A DNA stretch of 64,000 nt from Eudromia elegans (Eukaryota > Chordata > Aves > Tinamiformes > Tinamidae): contig PTEX01000192.1 in assembly GCA_003342815.1 (NCBI GenBank), positions 562,825 to 626,824 on the forward strand, in the 5' to 3' direction. Position 1 is the first letter of the stretch, and each line of letters starts with the position of its first letter. The notes beneath the pieces were generated by a model. The model was not told the origin of the DNA and made no database searches. It worked only from the letters and a program-made list of their open reading frames with translations. This document shows, in pieces, positions 39,701-53,884 of this stretch. The position numbers were made by a program, and so were the translations under genes.

Positions 39701-42700
39701 ATGTTGAATGTCCTTTAAAGACATCTTGTAACATCTGTAGTACGTACTAGAATTAAACCACAACTGTATATTACTGATCAACGATTTGAGGCAAATTTGG
39801 GGAACATAAAACCATTTGATTAATATGTTTTCATATTCCTTGGGCAGGAGAAGTTCAGCTACAAGTACTTTTTAGGTGTGGTTGAAAACCTACGTGTGTA
39901 TACAGTATAGGATATAGTTCAAAATACACAGTAGACTTGCACAGCAGTGCCATGGCTCTGCTGCTGGTCTGGAACAACTTCATCCTCCAGGTTTTACATT
40001 TATTTTTTGATTTATTTTAAAGGCTTTATAAAAGTGTTTCTGTGAGCATAATATCCATGAAAAGTGATAAAGTGGCTGCTCTGAAGGCTGAAATCCTCTC
40101 CCTTTCTCCACAGGTTGAGTGATTTCTACACAGAAGTAACGGATGCTTCCAGGCAGCATTTGACCTTAACTTTGCAGGTCTAGAGATAATCAGAATAAAC
40201 TATAATCTGTATGCTCAGCTTTTGCCATGCTTTCCTTCCACATTATCACCTATTGGAGAAAAACAATGATTTTATCCTGAGTCATAACCTTGGCTTCTCT
40301 TTATGAAAGTCTTTATGACTTTACTGCTTATACAAGAAGGGTGATCAAACAACAGTAGGAGTTATAGCAAATTCTGGTGCTATGTATCTTTAAGGCCTGC
40401 TAATCTCATGAAAAGTCATCCTGATTTAGGACTGGGGCTTGGGGTAGATTCTATTTACTTTCGTTGTGTTAGCTGCTTCTCTTTTTAAGCATTTGCAATC
40501 ATAATTAATTTTACTTTCATACAGCCTATTCCTAGATGCCTCTGGCCCTTCTCTCTGCCTGAACATTCTTTCTTTCCCTTGAGCAATTAAAGAGGACTTT
40601 AATACTTTAGTACACTTTAGTACCTATTTTACTATTTGCCTACTATAAAAAATAAACAGAAGAAGCAAAACAGCTGCTGTCTACTTGTTCCTCTCAGAAC
40701 AACCCACACTACCTGAATGATTTAATTCTTCGATACAAAGATCAAATCATTTTTCCCTGTATATTCTTTTCCGAAGAGTAACTGGAGTACGCAGAAAGAA
40801 CGGGTCCTGATTTATAGTGGACTCTGGCAAAATAATTAGTTTCTCACCCTCAGCTTGCCATCTGATTTTGATTCAGTGTAGATATATAAATGTCCACAGC
40901 AGAAAAACAACAGTGATAATCTGATTCTAAATTTCTAACATTTGGACCATCTCTTAACGTTATCTAATTTCTTCCCTGATGTCTCCCTATCCCAAATAGC
41001 ACTCAGCTCTAACAATCCAGCATCAGTTCATAAGCCTATTCACGATGCAGTCTGTGACTTCAATGTGTATCTTCGTTCATAAAACCCTCCAGTTCTTTCA
41101 CACTTTCCTTGAATGTCTTATAATTTCAAAAATTCTCCTGTGGACTCCTCTGTGATCCCCGCTTTTCCTTAAAGTGTGGTGCACCAAAACACACACTTGC
41201 ACGTGACTTAACAGGGCTAAGTAGGTCAGAAAGATTTCTTTCTCAATCCAGTAGATGGTACTCCTGTTTAGATAGCTTATTACAATATTTTCTACTTTTG
41301 CAACAGGGTAAATGTGCTGAGAAACTCAGATTGACTGATCAAAAATACTGGCAATATATCACAGGAAAAGATCTTATAGGAGGCAAAAGAAATGACCTAG
41401 ACAAGCTCATTGATATTCTTCATATTTTACCTTTGTGTTATGAATTATATCTTGAATTATACTATATTCAGTATTACATCCAATCCTGCTCATAATGAAG
41501 TTTTGCAATAAACCCCTATTGACTTCAACATCAATGGGAATAGGTTTGCCATTTCTGATGATTATATAGAGGCATTTAGTTATACTTTTCATTTTATAGT
41601 GCATCTGCAATGAACCATAGATGCATCCATATATGATGATAAGGAGGTATCAAACTCAGCACTTTCAATGCTGAAAATATAAGTTTATGCTCTTTGAATG
41701 AGGCAGAGCATTCTTCATATAATCAAGAAGTCTAAAGAGGACCATGCACAACAGGGGTTTTGCAGACAGCATATCTTACATAATTTTTATTTAAAAAAAC
41801 CTTAAAAATAAGTAACAGAAATCAAAATATAAGCTGAAGAGGAATGAGAAAGTTTTTGCCTTTCTTCTTTGACCCCTGCCCTTCCATTCCAGCGAGATAC
41901 AGAAAGCTTCAAAACGATCTGAATCTTTGAGATTAAAAGGATGATTTATCATCTACTAACAGGAAGAATCATACTTTCACAGGAGGGTGCTGGGTTGATT
42001 TGCAATACCTGTCAAAAAATACACACAAAAAAGAAATCTCTGGAAACAACTAAAATGACCAGAAAATGGTAGGCCAGTTTACAAAACCCATAACATTTTG
42101 TCCATATTCTAAAACTGTAACTATTTTTGACCCTCGTTGCTTTGCCCAGCTAAAGCAAACAAGCTTTAAATTATCACTCTGCTGCAATGTAACAATTCCA
42201 TTGCTTTGACCCCTGGTGTCTTGCGAAATACAGTAGAACAATAATTGTCAATCCTTCCTATACAATGTGTTATATTTGACAGAGGTCAGCATTAGCTACA
42301 AGACCTTTGGCTAGTGCTAAAGGAGGTAATATCTCTTCTCTAGTTCAGTTGATAAAATGTTAAATACAATCGATGTTGGCCGTGCTTTTACAGGGATGGA
42401 GATAAAAGCAGTTTTTGCACTAAAACATGTTTTTAATAGACAGAAAATAGATGACAGTATTTCTCAAAGCATATTCATAAATATGCTATTTAAATGTCAA
42501 ATGTTTTAATTTTTCTGAAGAGGGATGGCATGGTTTTTCTTTCCAGTTTTCAGTATGATTAATTTAGCAAGTCTTTGCAGTACACAGAAAACAGGATTTT
42601 GTTACTGATCTTATGTGAGTAATACTTGAAGGAAAAGACTGACTCATAGACATTTGTGTCAGTGTGTGATTTGTATAAAGCAAGCGCATAATCAGACATG

Positions 42701-44584
42701 GAAATAAAATGCATGAGCATGGGGAAATGCTCCTCTGTGCACTGTGCAGGAGCTAGTGGCAAGGTCAGTAGCTGCAACTCCTGAGCTCGTCATGGTGTAA
42801 GCAGTTGAGAGTTAACAATATCCAGCTTTGGTTCTAGAGCACAAGTCTGCGGTCCGTCATCCTTGAACATTTTGATTGAAAAAGTGTAAGAGAAAGTGAC
42901 AGATATGGAATGAGGCAACGCTGCATGTCTGAGGGGAAAATCAGACTTTTACACTAGGAAGAGAAACTGGCCTAGGAAAGGAAAGCCTACATTTATATAG
43001 CTTGGTTTAATAAAATTATTCCTGCTTGTGTACATAAAAGTGTATAAAGCAGCAACAAGGAAAAGAGGCTCCCCATGACTGCTTTAAGTGTGCCCTCTAG
43101 TATCTACCCTCCGAAAAAAAACCAGACTGTGAGCCATATAAAACTCTGCTTCTTACTCCCATTGATTGCTGCTGAAAATGCTATTTGGAATACACAATAA
43201 AAAGCCATTTTCAGTCAAGAACCTGCCCATGAGAAACAGCCTCTTTGCAGAGAAACAATATGTCAGTGAGTTTGAGTACACACTGTGATCTTCATGGCAA
43301 AGATCAACTTGGGATGCGTTTGCATGCCTGACATTCAAACCATCAAAAAGGGATCCTGCGGTGTGTGTCCTGCAGGTCCAGCAACTGCTGGAGCAGTAGG
43401 AGCATTAGGACATTGCCTAGGAGCAAAGTAAGTGTGGTGGGAAACAGTCACCTGGGAGGCACTCTGGCCTTGGAGGATCCATTTGTGTTATGCTTGTTCA
43501 CAGAAGACCTAGGCATCTTCTCCTTACCTCACCCCAGCTGCCCTCACCTTCCTTTTCTGAAAAGACGCCAATGATGGAGGCTTTGTCTTTGCTGAGACAA
43601 AAGTCTTGTTCTACAGCAAGATAACAAGCGTGATAATTATCTAAGTGTAAAATGGGATGGAGACAAAAGGTCCTTTGCAGTGTTTGCTGAAAAATAGCTG
43701 GTTGAGTCAGCTGTTTGCATCCTTCTCCCCCTATCTCCTCCCACTGCTCAAAGGTTAAGCTCACCTAGTTTATGTTGCAACAAACGTCCAATGCCTCAGG
43801 TGTGTTATTGCTTTAATTAATTAATTAAAATGGAATAGCTAAAATTACTCATTTGTGAGCTTTCCTCCCCAACCTTGATCAGTGGATCCTTGACAGTGAA
43901 TTGTAAAAAGAAATTGTGAAATAAGTTAAACAGAAAATGAATTTTGAACTGTAAGCATTTACCCCAGAAATAAGAAGCTAAACTACTCCTCATTGGATAG
44001 GAAAGTAGTATTCCCTCGTTTTGCCTCCAAGTCCGTCACAAAGGACCCTTTCTCTTTCAAAGGGTCACACTTTGAATAGGGACAATCCCCGAGACGTTTT
44101 TCATAAATGAGTTGCAACATAAACGATGCAGTTACATCCAAAGAATTCACTCCATTTAATAAACTGGAGTAGAAGCAAGGTACTCCTGTGCAGAAGGGCA
44201 TCATAGGCAGCCAGGAATAGCGAGGGAGAAAACAGCCAGAAAAGACGATCATGAGGAAAACTAGGTGGAAATGATGTGTTTGTGTGCATTTGTGCTGCAT
44301 AGGTATGTGGGGGGCGTTCTACAAATGCAGGAAGCCAAAGTCTGTTTTCTCATTGCATATTTAAAAGTGAACTCGGAATGGGATTTTCTAAGTTTTGAAG
44401 AGCCTGAGCTTACCCAGCAAATATGCACGTTTCGGTACTATTGTGCTAGAGCACGCACATGTGTGGCTGTACGTGTATGTTTGTGCATTTGCTAGGAGGG
44501 CCTCTGGGGAGCTGGCAGAAAAAACGCTCAAAGCAAAAAAAAAAAAGGCTATTACCAGGAAGAGTAAAAATTTAGTGACACAAT
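36718..44584. other. Intergenic sequence, no gene seen
   Basis: About 7.9 kb. Frames are short and none is recognisable. The stretch 38930-39090 holds several forkhead-like AATAAACA motifs but nothing decisive. A TTAA repeat lies at 43812-43828. Confidence 0.65.
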
Positions 44585-45060
44585 TTAGTAAACTGCATGA
44601 AGCGTGGCGCTCGGCCTGCGCTCGGGAGAACGCCCAGATAGTCAGCTCCTTATCTAAAGCATGTCCAAACTATCTGCACTTCTTGAGCCGGCAAAGCTGA
44701 ACTGGAAATTGGACAAGGCCGGCTTTTCTGGTATTGCCTGCTTCTGGCATGGGCAGATAGAGGCTGATACCATCTTTCTTTGCACTCCTGTGCAGCGCCC
44801 TGGGCCGCCCTGGGCACACAGTGATGCACCAGAGCAATGGCCCAGGCCCAGGATTAGCTCCTGGGTTTCTTCGTCCCCAGAGTCCAATGCACACAGAGAG
44901 GGTTCCTGCCCCTGGGTGTGTCGAGCAAAGCCCGCTGGAAGCACCTTCCTCCTGTTGAGACAGGGCAGGAGGCAGCTGAAGGAGCTGCGTGCTCTTCCTC
45001 CATGCCTGCAGAAGGCACACGGGCAGCGGAGGGGCTTCCTCGGCGCTACCTCACACATAG
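44585..45060. other. GC-richer patch with overlapping open frames, not called coding
   Basis: GC content rises and CpG appears repeatedly, most densely at 44600-44640. Frames of about 115-140 codons open on both strands over the same bases, as expected from base composition alone. The translated products show no domain, signal peptide or family resemblance. It could be a weak CpG-containing regulatory patch. Confidence 0.45.
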
Positions 45061-46199
45061 GCACATCAGCAGCAGAAAAATAAACTCAGGTTTCGCAGGC
45101 ACCCAGTCCCTCTCTGGTAGGTTTGACGGCTAGGGCACCTTCTTGTGTCCTCAAATTTGGGCATCGGCCAAAAACGGAGCTTTTGTGGCACTTTGCTTAA
45201 TATTGAAGGCTGCAAACCTGGGCTCCTCAGAGCTTTAAGCGTCGGGAAGCACATCCCGCCGGTCCAGCTGAAAGCCGTGTCTGGCCTCAAGAAACCAGAA
45301 GGAAAAGGGCATGATTTTTTTTCACTGTGTTTAGAAGATAAAAAAAAAGTAAGAAGCTTCAGTTTTTTTGCTTTCAATCTGTTCTCATTTGTAGACAGGT
45401 GCATTTGCAAGGAAACAAAATGATTCTTTAAAAAGTAGAAGTAGGCGGCCACATTAAGTGAATGAAAACACAGCAACAGAATAAATACTGATCTACTTTT
45501 ACAGCACATTAGTAAAGAAATTGAGCAAGTGTTCTCTTTAGTGCAGGTTTTACCTTAACCAGGCATTCTCAGGGCTAAGGTGAAGAAAAACGTAAATGAA
45601 ATTGCCTGGTATTGTGAACAGGGGGAAGAGATAGACGGAGTGATCATAAATAGCAGAAAGTATTGATTAGGGATAGTGAAATATCAGCAAAGCCGACAGA
45701 GAGCTTTGAGTTACCTCCTTGACTTTGATTAGGTTCAAATGTTAAATTTAATCTGTAAACCTTTAAATGGGAATCAGACCAAAGAACCTTGAAGACTTGA
45801 GGTTTCAGAAAACAAGCACTGTGTTTGAATCAAATGTCAGAGCAAAATTACAGAGACATACTTCATCTGACCGGACTTGGAAATGAAATTAAAAATCAAT
45901 GAATATATTTTATCCATTCTTCCTTCTCTCCATTGAATATTAAGGGATAAGGAAAAGAAGTAGTAGCATCTGGAGAATTTGCTATATTAAAACTGCATGT
46001 AATCAAAAGCCTTGTGTGTCCTAAGTTAAAAAACATATTTGTGTATTATAAAATTTTCTTTGAATTTAAAAGAATCACTTTTTTAATTTTATTTTCTACA
46101 TAAGATCTTTTGCTTTCTGAATGAAAAGCCTTCAGGCTCCTGTGTTTCTTTGCAAAGGAAATATCATTCTTTTAAAACAAAACGCAGAGGTTTCATCCC
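45061..46199. other. Intergenic sequence, no gene seen
   Basis: About 1.1 kb, AT-rich from 45340. A 147-codon minus-strand frame starting at 45509 is matched by frames in other phases and is not recognisable. Confidence 0.6.
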
Positions 46200-46660
46200 A
46201 TTCCTTAGGACACCAGCTCAGACGCCTAGCGCGGTTTTAATGACAGCCCCGTTTTAATGAGAGCCTTTCTAACTCCTGCGTACCCCTCATGCTGGTGTGT
46301 TCACTGGTGTCTCGGTCCACCTGGGAGGTGGGCACTGACACTGCTAGCAGGAGGACCGCATTGTAATGCAGAACAAACGAGGGCCGAACACATGCCCCCA
46401 TCGCATCCAGCCCGCCACCGCTGCCACTTACAATTACAAAGGACAAGAGCAGGAGACACTTCAGCAGCGGGGAAGCATGACCCGCGAGCCGCAGCTCATT
46501 TCGCACTGCACTTATTCAATACAGCGCTGCCCTATAATTTCCTATAGCATTGTTATCTGTTAGCCGTTTACACAGTCACACCTTCATTATGTCCCCGGTT
46601 GCCAGCGCCGGCTGCTTGTCACATCTATTGATTGTGCTCGAGCTGCAATTTGCATGGATC
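46200..46660. promoter_or_regulatory. Candidate CpG-containing non-coding element
   Basis: CpG occurs often here although the flanks are CpG-poor. Homeodomain-like motifs (TTTTAATGA twice near 46233-46260, TCTATTGATTG near 46625) sit with an octamer ATTTGCAT at 46648-46655. No credible coding frame is seen. This is a texture-based call; conservation across species would be needed to confirm it. Confidence 0.3.
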
Positions 46661-46679
46661 GCTTGTGGCTGTCCTCAGG

Positions 46680-46976
46680 CAGACTGATACCCCTGCCGAG
46701 GCCCGGCACCCTGCGCGGCTGACACGGTGCCAGGGGCTGGTGCCCCTGCAAAGGTCTGATACCTCCTCTAGGGACTGACAACTCTGCTAGGGTCTGATAC
46801 CCCCACTAGGGACTGATACCCCTTCTAGGTATCTGGACCTCCTCTAGGGTATCTCTTCCAGATACCCCCTCCAGGCACGGATGCTCCTCCCCAGGATGCT
46901 GATGCTCCTGACAAGGAGTGATATCCTTTTCAAGGGCTGATGTTCTTTCAGAAGGGCATGACCCTCCTCGCAGGGA
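46680..46976. repeat. Degenerate minisatellite, 19-base unit, about 14 copies
   Basis: The segment breaks into consecutive units close to CTGATACCCCCACTAGGGA. Five successive units around 46737-46831 are exactly 19 bases, and those on both sides are more diverged (17-26 bases). Short open frames through it are by-products of the repeat. No resemblance to a known satellite is recognised. Confidence 0.85.
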
Positions 46977-49900
46977 AGCAATAGGACACTGGCAGGGGAA
47001 AGTCATGGCAATCACCCCACCGGGTCATCACAGATACAAACCTGGTCAAAACTCATTGCTCTCTTTCCCCAGCTGGAAATGTTAATTATGAAACTGCTAA
47101 AGGCCAAGAAAAGGCCAACCAGGCCATGATGGCTTTGGACCATGGCCTCCTGACATGCTGTATCGCAGCCAGTGCTTCACTAGGGTCAAAGGGGATTGAG
47201 TAGGCAGGAAAAAGGCTACGTTGACTCTTGGCTGCCCCTTCTCTTCAGTGACCCTGGGAGCAGCCGGCAACCTTGGACAAGATCTAAACTGTTGAGTGAC
47301 ACACTGTACATGAGGACTGCAAAGACATTGCCCTGGAGATCTTATAAGCAAGCAGAGTACATGGTAAATTCAAATCACTGTGACTGCCTCACTGATAACC
47401 AGCTCTGTCTCCACATTCAAATGCTTCTGTCAATTATTCTACATTAATCTTACCATTGTTGGGTGGGTGTTGGAGTGTGGAGGCCTGGGGAAAGACTGAG
47501 AACAGAAAACAGGAAGATAAAATTATTTTATGTGCATCTCTGTATTGTACTATGCTTTCTATTTCCTTGCAGTAATGAAAGAAAAACTACCAAAGAGTGT
47601 GAGTATGTGAATCCAAGAGTCTCTCCCACAGACACAAGCTGGTAGGCAAGCAGTACCCGACTGCACACACAGCGAACATTATATCTCATATCCGGGTGTA
47701 AAAAATGTGTCCTGATCTTGTAATGTTGTGCTCTGGATGTGCACGTACATATGTACGAACAGGGGCAGCTTGCTGAAGATGCAATTCTTAGTTTGTGTTA
47801 AAGTCAGGAAAAGGTCTGCTGCCTTTCCCTGGAAGCAGGTTCGGATCTGATATCAGAAAGAGATGAAGATCTCTATCTAAAAGACTGTTTAAATGAGTGC
47901 ACAAACAGGACAACAAGGTGATCAGATGGGGCTGAGAGAAGCACTAATTGCCACGTTCCAGGAGGAATATAAATAGACTCTTGAAAGGTTCAGTGATTCA
48001 TTTGCCCTTTCTCTCCTGAACCTTTGTATTTTAGCAGGAGGTTTTGTGAGATTTTGGCTCCAGAAGGAAGGAATCCAGGCTATCTGCACCAATGATGGTA
48101 GCTCAGCTGGATAACAAAATCCTCACATTACTGCAGAGCAGGCAACTACGCAAACCTTTTCAAATCCTCTCCACAAGTAGAGTGCAGATAAAAGCAGGCA
48201 GCAAAATGTTTCTGAAATTATCTGTGATGGAGTAAAATCATGCATCATTTCATGAGAGATGCTGAATCAATGCTTATTACTAACAAGTAAGGTGCTTAAA
48301 TCTTTCACTGCATATGGGAAGAATAGAAAAAGAAGGCAGCAACGGAGATGAGCACAGTAAATTTTAAAATGATTTTAAAATAAATCCATCCTAATTATTA
48401 TTAAATTGTAACCTATATATTCCTTATCATTCTCTATGCCTTCCTTTCAATTTAAAACATCGGTTAACATGCTGATCTATTCATTGCATCTGTTTTTTGT
48501 CTTCACCTTTTCTCTTGCATTTTGAGTAATTAACACAGCATTTTAAGAAACTGACATCAGAGCATAGGAAAGCCAAAGCTTATAGAAAAGCAGGCTAATC
48601 CTAGTAAAATATAGGTAACTGAGAATTATTTCATTGTCTTTAGTGGGAGGAAAGTCAGCTATTCAAGTTTAAAAGTAAGAATTAGAATAGCTTGCTTTCA
48701 AAATTTATTCTCAAAGTAGAGAAATATGTTCCAGTTTGGTACTAATTACTTTATGCTTTTAGAAAGGACATAAATATGTTATTTTCAAAAATTTTCAGTA
48801 TCTACATTAATATAAACTATGATAAATCTGTTTATTAATTTCATCAAAAAGAGGTTACATAAACCTATTGACGTCCTACATACAGCTGGGTATGGGCTCA
48901 TTGTTTTGGCTGGATTTTTTGGTAAAAGATTATATTTCAAACTCCAGTCAGAGGGTCGTGAAAGTCATAACAAAACGGACACTTGCCTTCCACTGTTTCT
49001 GCAATACAGAACAATACAGCCCAACTTTAAAAATTTATACCTAAGGTCCAGGTGAAAGGAATCATGTAAGTCCATACAAGTAGCAGAACATAGAAGTTTA
49101 TGATGAGAAGTCATCTATATCACAATTGTACTGTAAAGTGCCTGTGATGTACACAGGGCCAGCTGCTCACTCTGTTTTGAGACCCCCAGTAGCTGCTATT
49201 TTACATAGTTTCCTGATAGTAACTTTGATAATAACTGAGGATTATATTTTTAAAAGGAAGTTGAAAATTAATAGCTTGAAAATAAGACTGAAAAATGTGC
49301 TATACTATGTTGGCCTCTCAGACGATGCAAAATAAGCCACAATCTCAATGTTTCTTTAAGAATATGACAAAGATAAAGAAAACAAACAAACAAAAAGTAT
49401 CTTGCAAAAAGTTCTTACAGTCCTCTCAGGATTTAGATAAGGCATGAGCATTAAAAACATTTTCTATTCAACTTGTCCTGTGTGGTCAAGTAAGCCATAG
49501 TCTCAGCCTTCTGCATCAGTATGATCAAGGAGGCATTCTGTACAATTAAACACAGTTCTAAACTGTGATTTTTCAATATTTGTAGTTTTTTTCTGAATTT
49601 TTTATGTGGTTTTTTTAAGTCCATCAACAATGGTGAAGATAAAAGAGCAAGAAATCTTTGCTATTTCAGTATTTGCTGAAACTAATAATTCTGTGTCATA
49701 TGTGCTGATGTAGTGAGTCAGCAAACGTGAAATATCTCTAGGGAGCTCTTTGTCCTGCTGTTTTTTTCCACCTGCCTCTAGTTGTCAACAGAAAGATATA
49801 AAATAATTTTTTAGATTCTAAATAAAGAATTTCTATGCCTTTTTGCTAAAAAAAAAGAAAAATAAAATAAAGAAAATTAAGTCAAGCACTGATCTAGAAT

Positions 49901-52900
49901 TTCTTTTAGCTGTTTTTCTTTTAAAGCTGTGCTCTACTTTATAAAATGTGTAGCAGGATTTTTGAGCAACTGATCAGAAAATTGTTAATGAACAACTTTC
50001 AGAACTTTTCAGTAATAGAAAAACTGAAGAGAATCACTCCTCACAATCACAAGAGAATCACAATTTCAATTGTCCTCCCCTGTGCTCCTCTTCAAGTTTT
50101 ACATTGGATTTGGTTTCTAATATACTCTATAGAAAAATGAGTCAAAGCTCTCCAATGTTACCTATTTTTAAAACAAGACTCAATTTTACCAATTTTGTCT
50201 AGTTTTAGGATTCAAAGAAATGCTGATGTTGCCTAAGATTCATTCAGTATCCAACTTGCTCATGGAAAAATAGAAAGACAGTTCCAAAATCTACTTTTTG
50301 CTACCACTGTGAGGTCCCTCTCCAGTTGTGTGTAGAAGTGGTGTAGGGTAACAAGATCTTCACTTAGATCCTCACCTGAGCAAGTGCCAAAATCAAGTGG
50401 GTCTCTGGTACTGTGGCCAAAGCATAGATTTAATACTGAATTTTCCCTGAAATTTCCTCTACTTTTAAGCTTTGAGATGTTCACATCTGCTGATTTGTTT
50501 TAGAAACGTTCATAATTTTTTAAATAAGTCATGCCAATTTAGTGAAGCTTTGATTTGGTAATATTACCTGTGTTTTAAAGCTTTGGTGTCTGCCTGTCAA
50601 TGTCTTCTTGATGTAAAACTGTTATTTACCGGTGTATAGCACATAGAAAATAATCTCTGAATGCAGAGTCATTGAGCAAAATTCAAGGAGGATGGTTTTG
50701 GGTGGAAAAGAGTGGCAATGCCCTTCAGCTGAAGGACTCTGTACTACTACTAACATACAGTGCTGGCACAGGCACCGTATCCCTAGGAAATTGTTATAAA
50801 ATACAGTTAGTTTCTCTTCTTGTGTGAGAGGAGGATTCAGGATCCTCCACCAAGATGATCTCATTGTGCTTTCACAGATTTACCTGGCTTCCTGAGACTC
50901 CATTTCTGGAGTTGTGAGGAGGTTCCAGTCTGCTGAATCACCCAGCCGTATTGGATTGTTCTTTGGGACCTCTGGAATCAGAGAGAGAATAATATAGTGT
51001 CATCTTGGTTTCTCTTGATCCTAGTTTTGTATCTGTTGCCTGGCTTTGCTACTGCTAAAATTTTCCTAGCTTGTCAATGGACCCTGGTTCAGGTAAACGT
51101 GATCCTCTTTTTCTGGCTTAGCTGTTATAAGAGACCTGGAATGTTACTGAGCAGCAGGTCCTTGGCCTGAAGTGTTTTCTTCTGCCCATGCAGGCAGGAG
51201 TTGTGTTACCTCTCCTGTTTCTGTGCCTCTGGGGAAACAGCACAGTGATTTAGGATGCAACAACATAAGGAAGCATATGACAAGCACCTCTAGGTATCTC
51301 TTTTTCTGTAGACAGATGGTTCGGCTCTTCTGTTTTCCTGATGCTTATTTTCAGTCGGGATTTGGATAAGAGAAAATCAGTCGTAATGCAAGGAAAATAA
51401 AATTAAGGGAAAATTGATGTTGGAGGTAGAGAATAACGTATAACATTTCTTGGATTATATCTTCCTCTTAATGAGGACAATTCAAGGAGTTTGTTCTTTG
51501 GCACGAAACAGTTCCAGTTTTCTCATTGGTGCTATATAAATACATGTTTAGGGATGTGACTTCAGCCATTTCTCCCTGACATTTCTTTGTTTACACCACA
51601 AAAGCCTTTAGACATCTCAAGCAAAAATTGGTTTCCATATCTGTAAGAGCTGTACTTACACACCAGAAAAGCCTCAACAGCTTATAGACTTAAACTCATG
51701 AAGCCAAAAAGCAAAGGAAGCAACACGTTTTACTGCCCTTGTGCAGAACAGGGTGATTTAAGTGACTTAGCCAAGGTCACATGTTTAAATATATGCCAGA
51801 ACTGCCTGAAGAGTCTGGTTCAGACTGTTTTATTTTTTCCTTTTTTCCCAGTTGTGTACCAATTCCATAGATGTTGAACACTGTCTCAGTCAAGTGATGA
51901 CAGTGTAGATTTAGCAATCTGTCATAATTTTAAAAGGTTAAAATGTAAAATGGAAAGAGATCTGTCAGCTGTTGAATGTGGCAGTCAAGCGAAACTCTAT
52001 CATACTGGAAATAAAATAAACAAAATTGTTTAGTAGTATTAGGAAGTCCTTGTGCATATTGTTTTCTCTACTAATGTTATGTTTTTACTTTGCTGCTGGT
52101 TTCTGAATGGGCATGCTCTGCAATATAGACAACTTCCTGCAGGTGAATCATTGTATTTGATGGCTTATTAGAAAGATATATGACAAATATTTTTTGCAGT
52201 ATTTCTTTATAGAATGTATAGGTTAGTTCATTCAGTAGATAGTTTTCTGCCTCTTTAGCCCCATTCTGACTGTTGCAAAGTGCTCAGTATAGGTTTCAGG
52301 ACCTTACATTCCTGAGAAAGTTGTGGATACCTGGCACTGTTGACCCAGTGTTGAAAAACACTTATAAAAACTGAAACGCTCCATTATTTTCTTGTGCTTA
52401 TATTCATTTACATCTCTGAATTATTGTTTCTGGCTGTTCAGTGATTATATATCATCTAAATCAGAATTCCCTTTAAAAATATGTATTTAAAAACAACGTA
52501 AGAGAAGATTGCAGTGATACACCTTTTGTACTGAAATCTGCAAGGGTATCTTGCTAGAGGTTGATGTAGTTTAATGCACTACTCTTACACTAACTATTAT
52601 ACCTTAGTCTCAGTCACTGTCACTTAGAAGGTCATCAGCAGGTGCTGGAGGTTTGAAGGAACAAGCCATAACGCTGAACACATGCATGTTAGCAAATGCA
52701 AACTTCAGTCAAATTATACTTGTATAATAGCTTATTAAACTCTTACACATTACATTACTGAAATAGTGCAGGACAATAACTATGCTGTAGTATTTTTCCT
52801 ATTGCATTATTTCTCTACAATGCAGTTACTGTGTGATTACTCTATAAAACATTTTTAAGAGTCCCAGGGAAGTTGTTTGAGGTTTCTCGTGACACAGGCT

Positions 52901-53884
52901 AGCAGCATTTACTTTAAAAAATGGTGGAGTCCTTCATCACCAACTTTGCAAGTCTTTGTAAGCCAAACTGCTGTTAGGAGAAGAATTTATTCACAACCTA
53001 ATTTTTTGGAAGATTTCCCAACCAAAAAGATAAGGGTGAAAAGTATATTGTATGCAAACAAGCCTCTGGTCATTTTTAGCCCTTCATTAATCCCCTGCAG
53101 CAGGTATTTGCATCCCTGTTTTACTGATAAGAAAGCTGTCAGCAGCCAGAATCGAAAGGCTTCATTTTCAAGTCTGGCCGCTGTCTCTTCTCCGGTGCCA
53201 GATTTCTCCGGCTGAGACAACTGAGGGAGGAGGGCAAATCCACGGTTTGACGCTAGGGAATTTGGGGTGTTGAAGAGGTGAGATGGGAACCCACTGGTGA
53301 CAGTGGGACCTGTGCCGCTGCCCTCGCTCGCGAGTGCCTGAGTGTCCTTGGCACCCTGGGCTACCGAGGACGCTGCAGTGCAGGGGACCCTCCCCCAGCA
53401 GATTCACTCTGTTAGGCGGTTTGTTCAAAGAGAAACAAACAAACAAAAAAAATCAGAATTTTTATATCACAGATATTTTGTAAGTTTAAAATATAATATT
53501 TAGTTCTTAAAACATTTATAAGTTTTGAAGGGCTTTAAGAGAGACTGTATTTGCTAATCTTGTGACATAGGGGGAAGCTGCATCATGGAGAGGATGCTGA
53601 TGGGCTGAGGCCTTACAGGGCCAGTATCTAACTGCAGAGCTTCAGACACTTCTGCTTTGGGAACACTTCCATGCCACATTCAGGTTCAACTTATAACAAA
53701 GATAAGAAGCTTTAGCAAGAATCCAGCTGGAACGTCTGCTGGTGAGCTGTATCTCTCTACTCCCCTCAAGAGTCAGAGCGGCTGAGTTACGTTTTAATAC
53801 ACAAATATCCCTCGGAAAGTTTTGCTCCCTCCCTAGAGACGGCTGCTGTTCTGTGTGGCACACACAGAATTATTAATTATGACA
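46977..53884. other. Intergenic sequence, no gene seen
   Basis: About 6.9 kb of mostly AT-rich sequence with only short frames. A 14-base perfect palindrome, CGTACATATGTACG, lies at 47744-47757. A small GC-richer stretch at 53170-53400 has several CpG but no recognisable gene. Confidence 0.65.

Noticed and set aside
44654-45509. Several 90-147-codon frames on both strands
   Set aside because: They overlap one another in different phases, show no family resemblance and lie in a GC-richer patch where stops are scarce.
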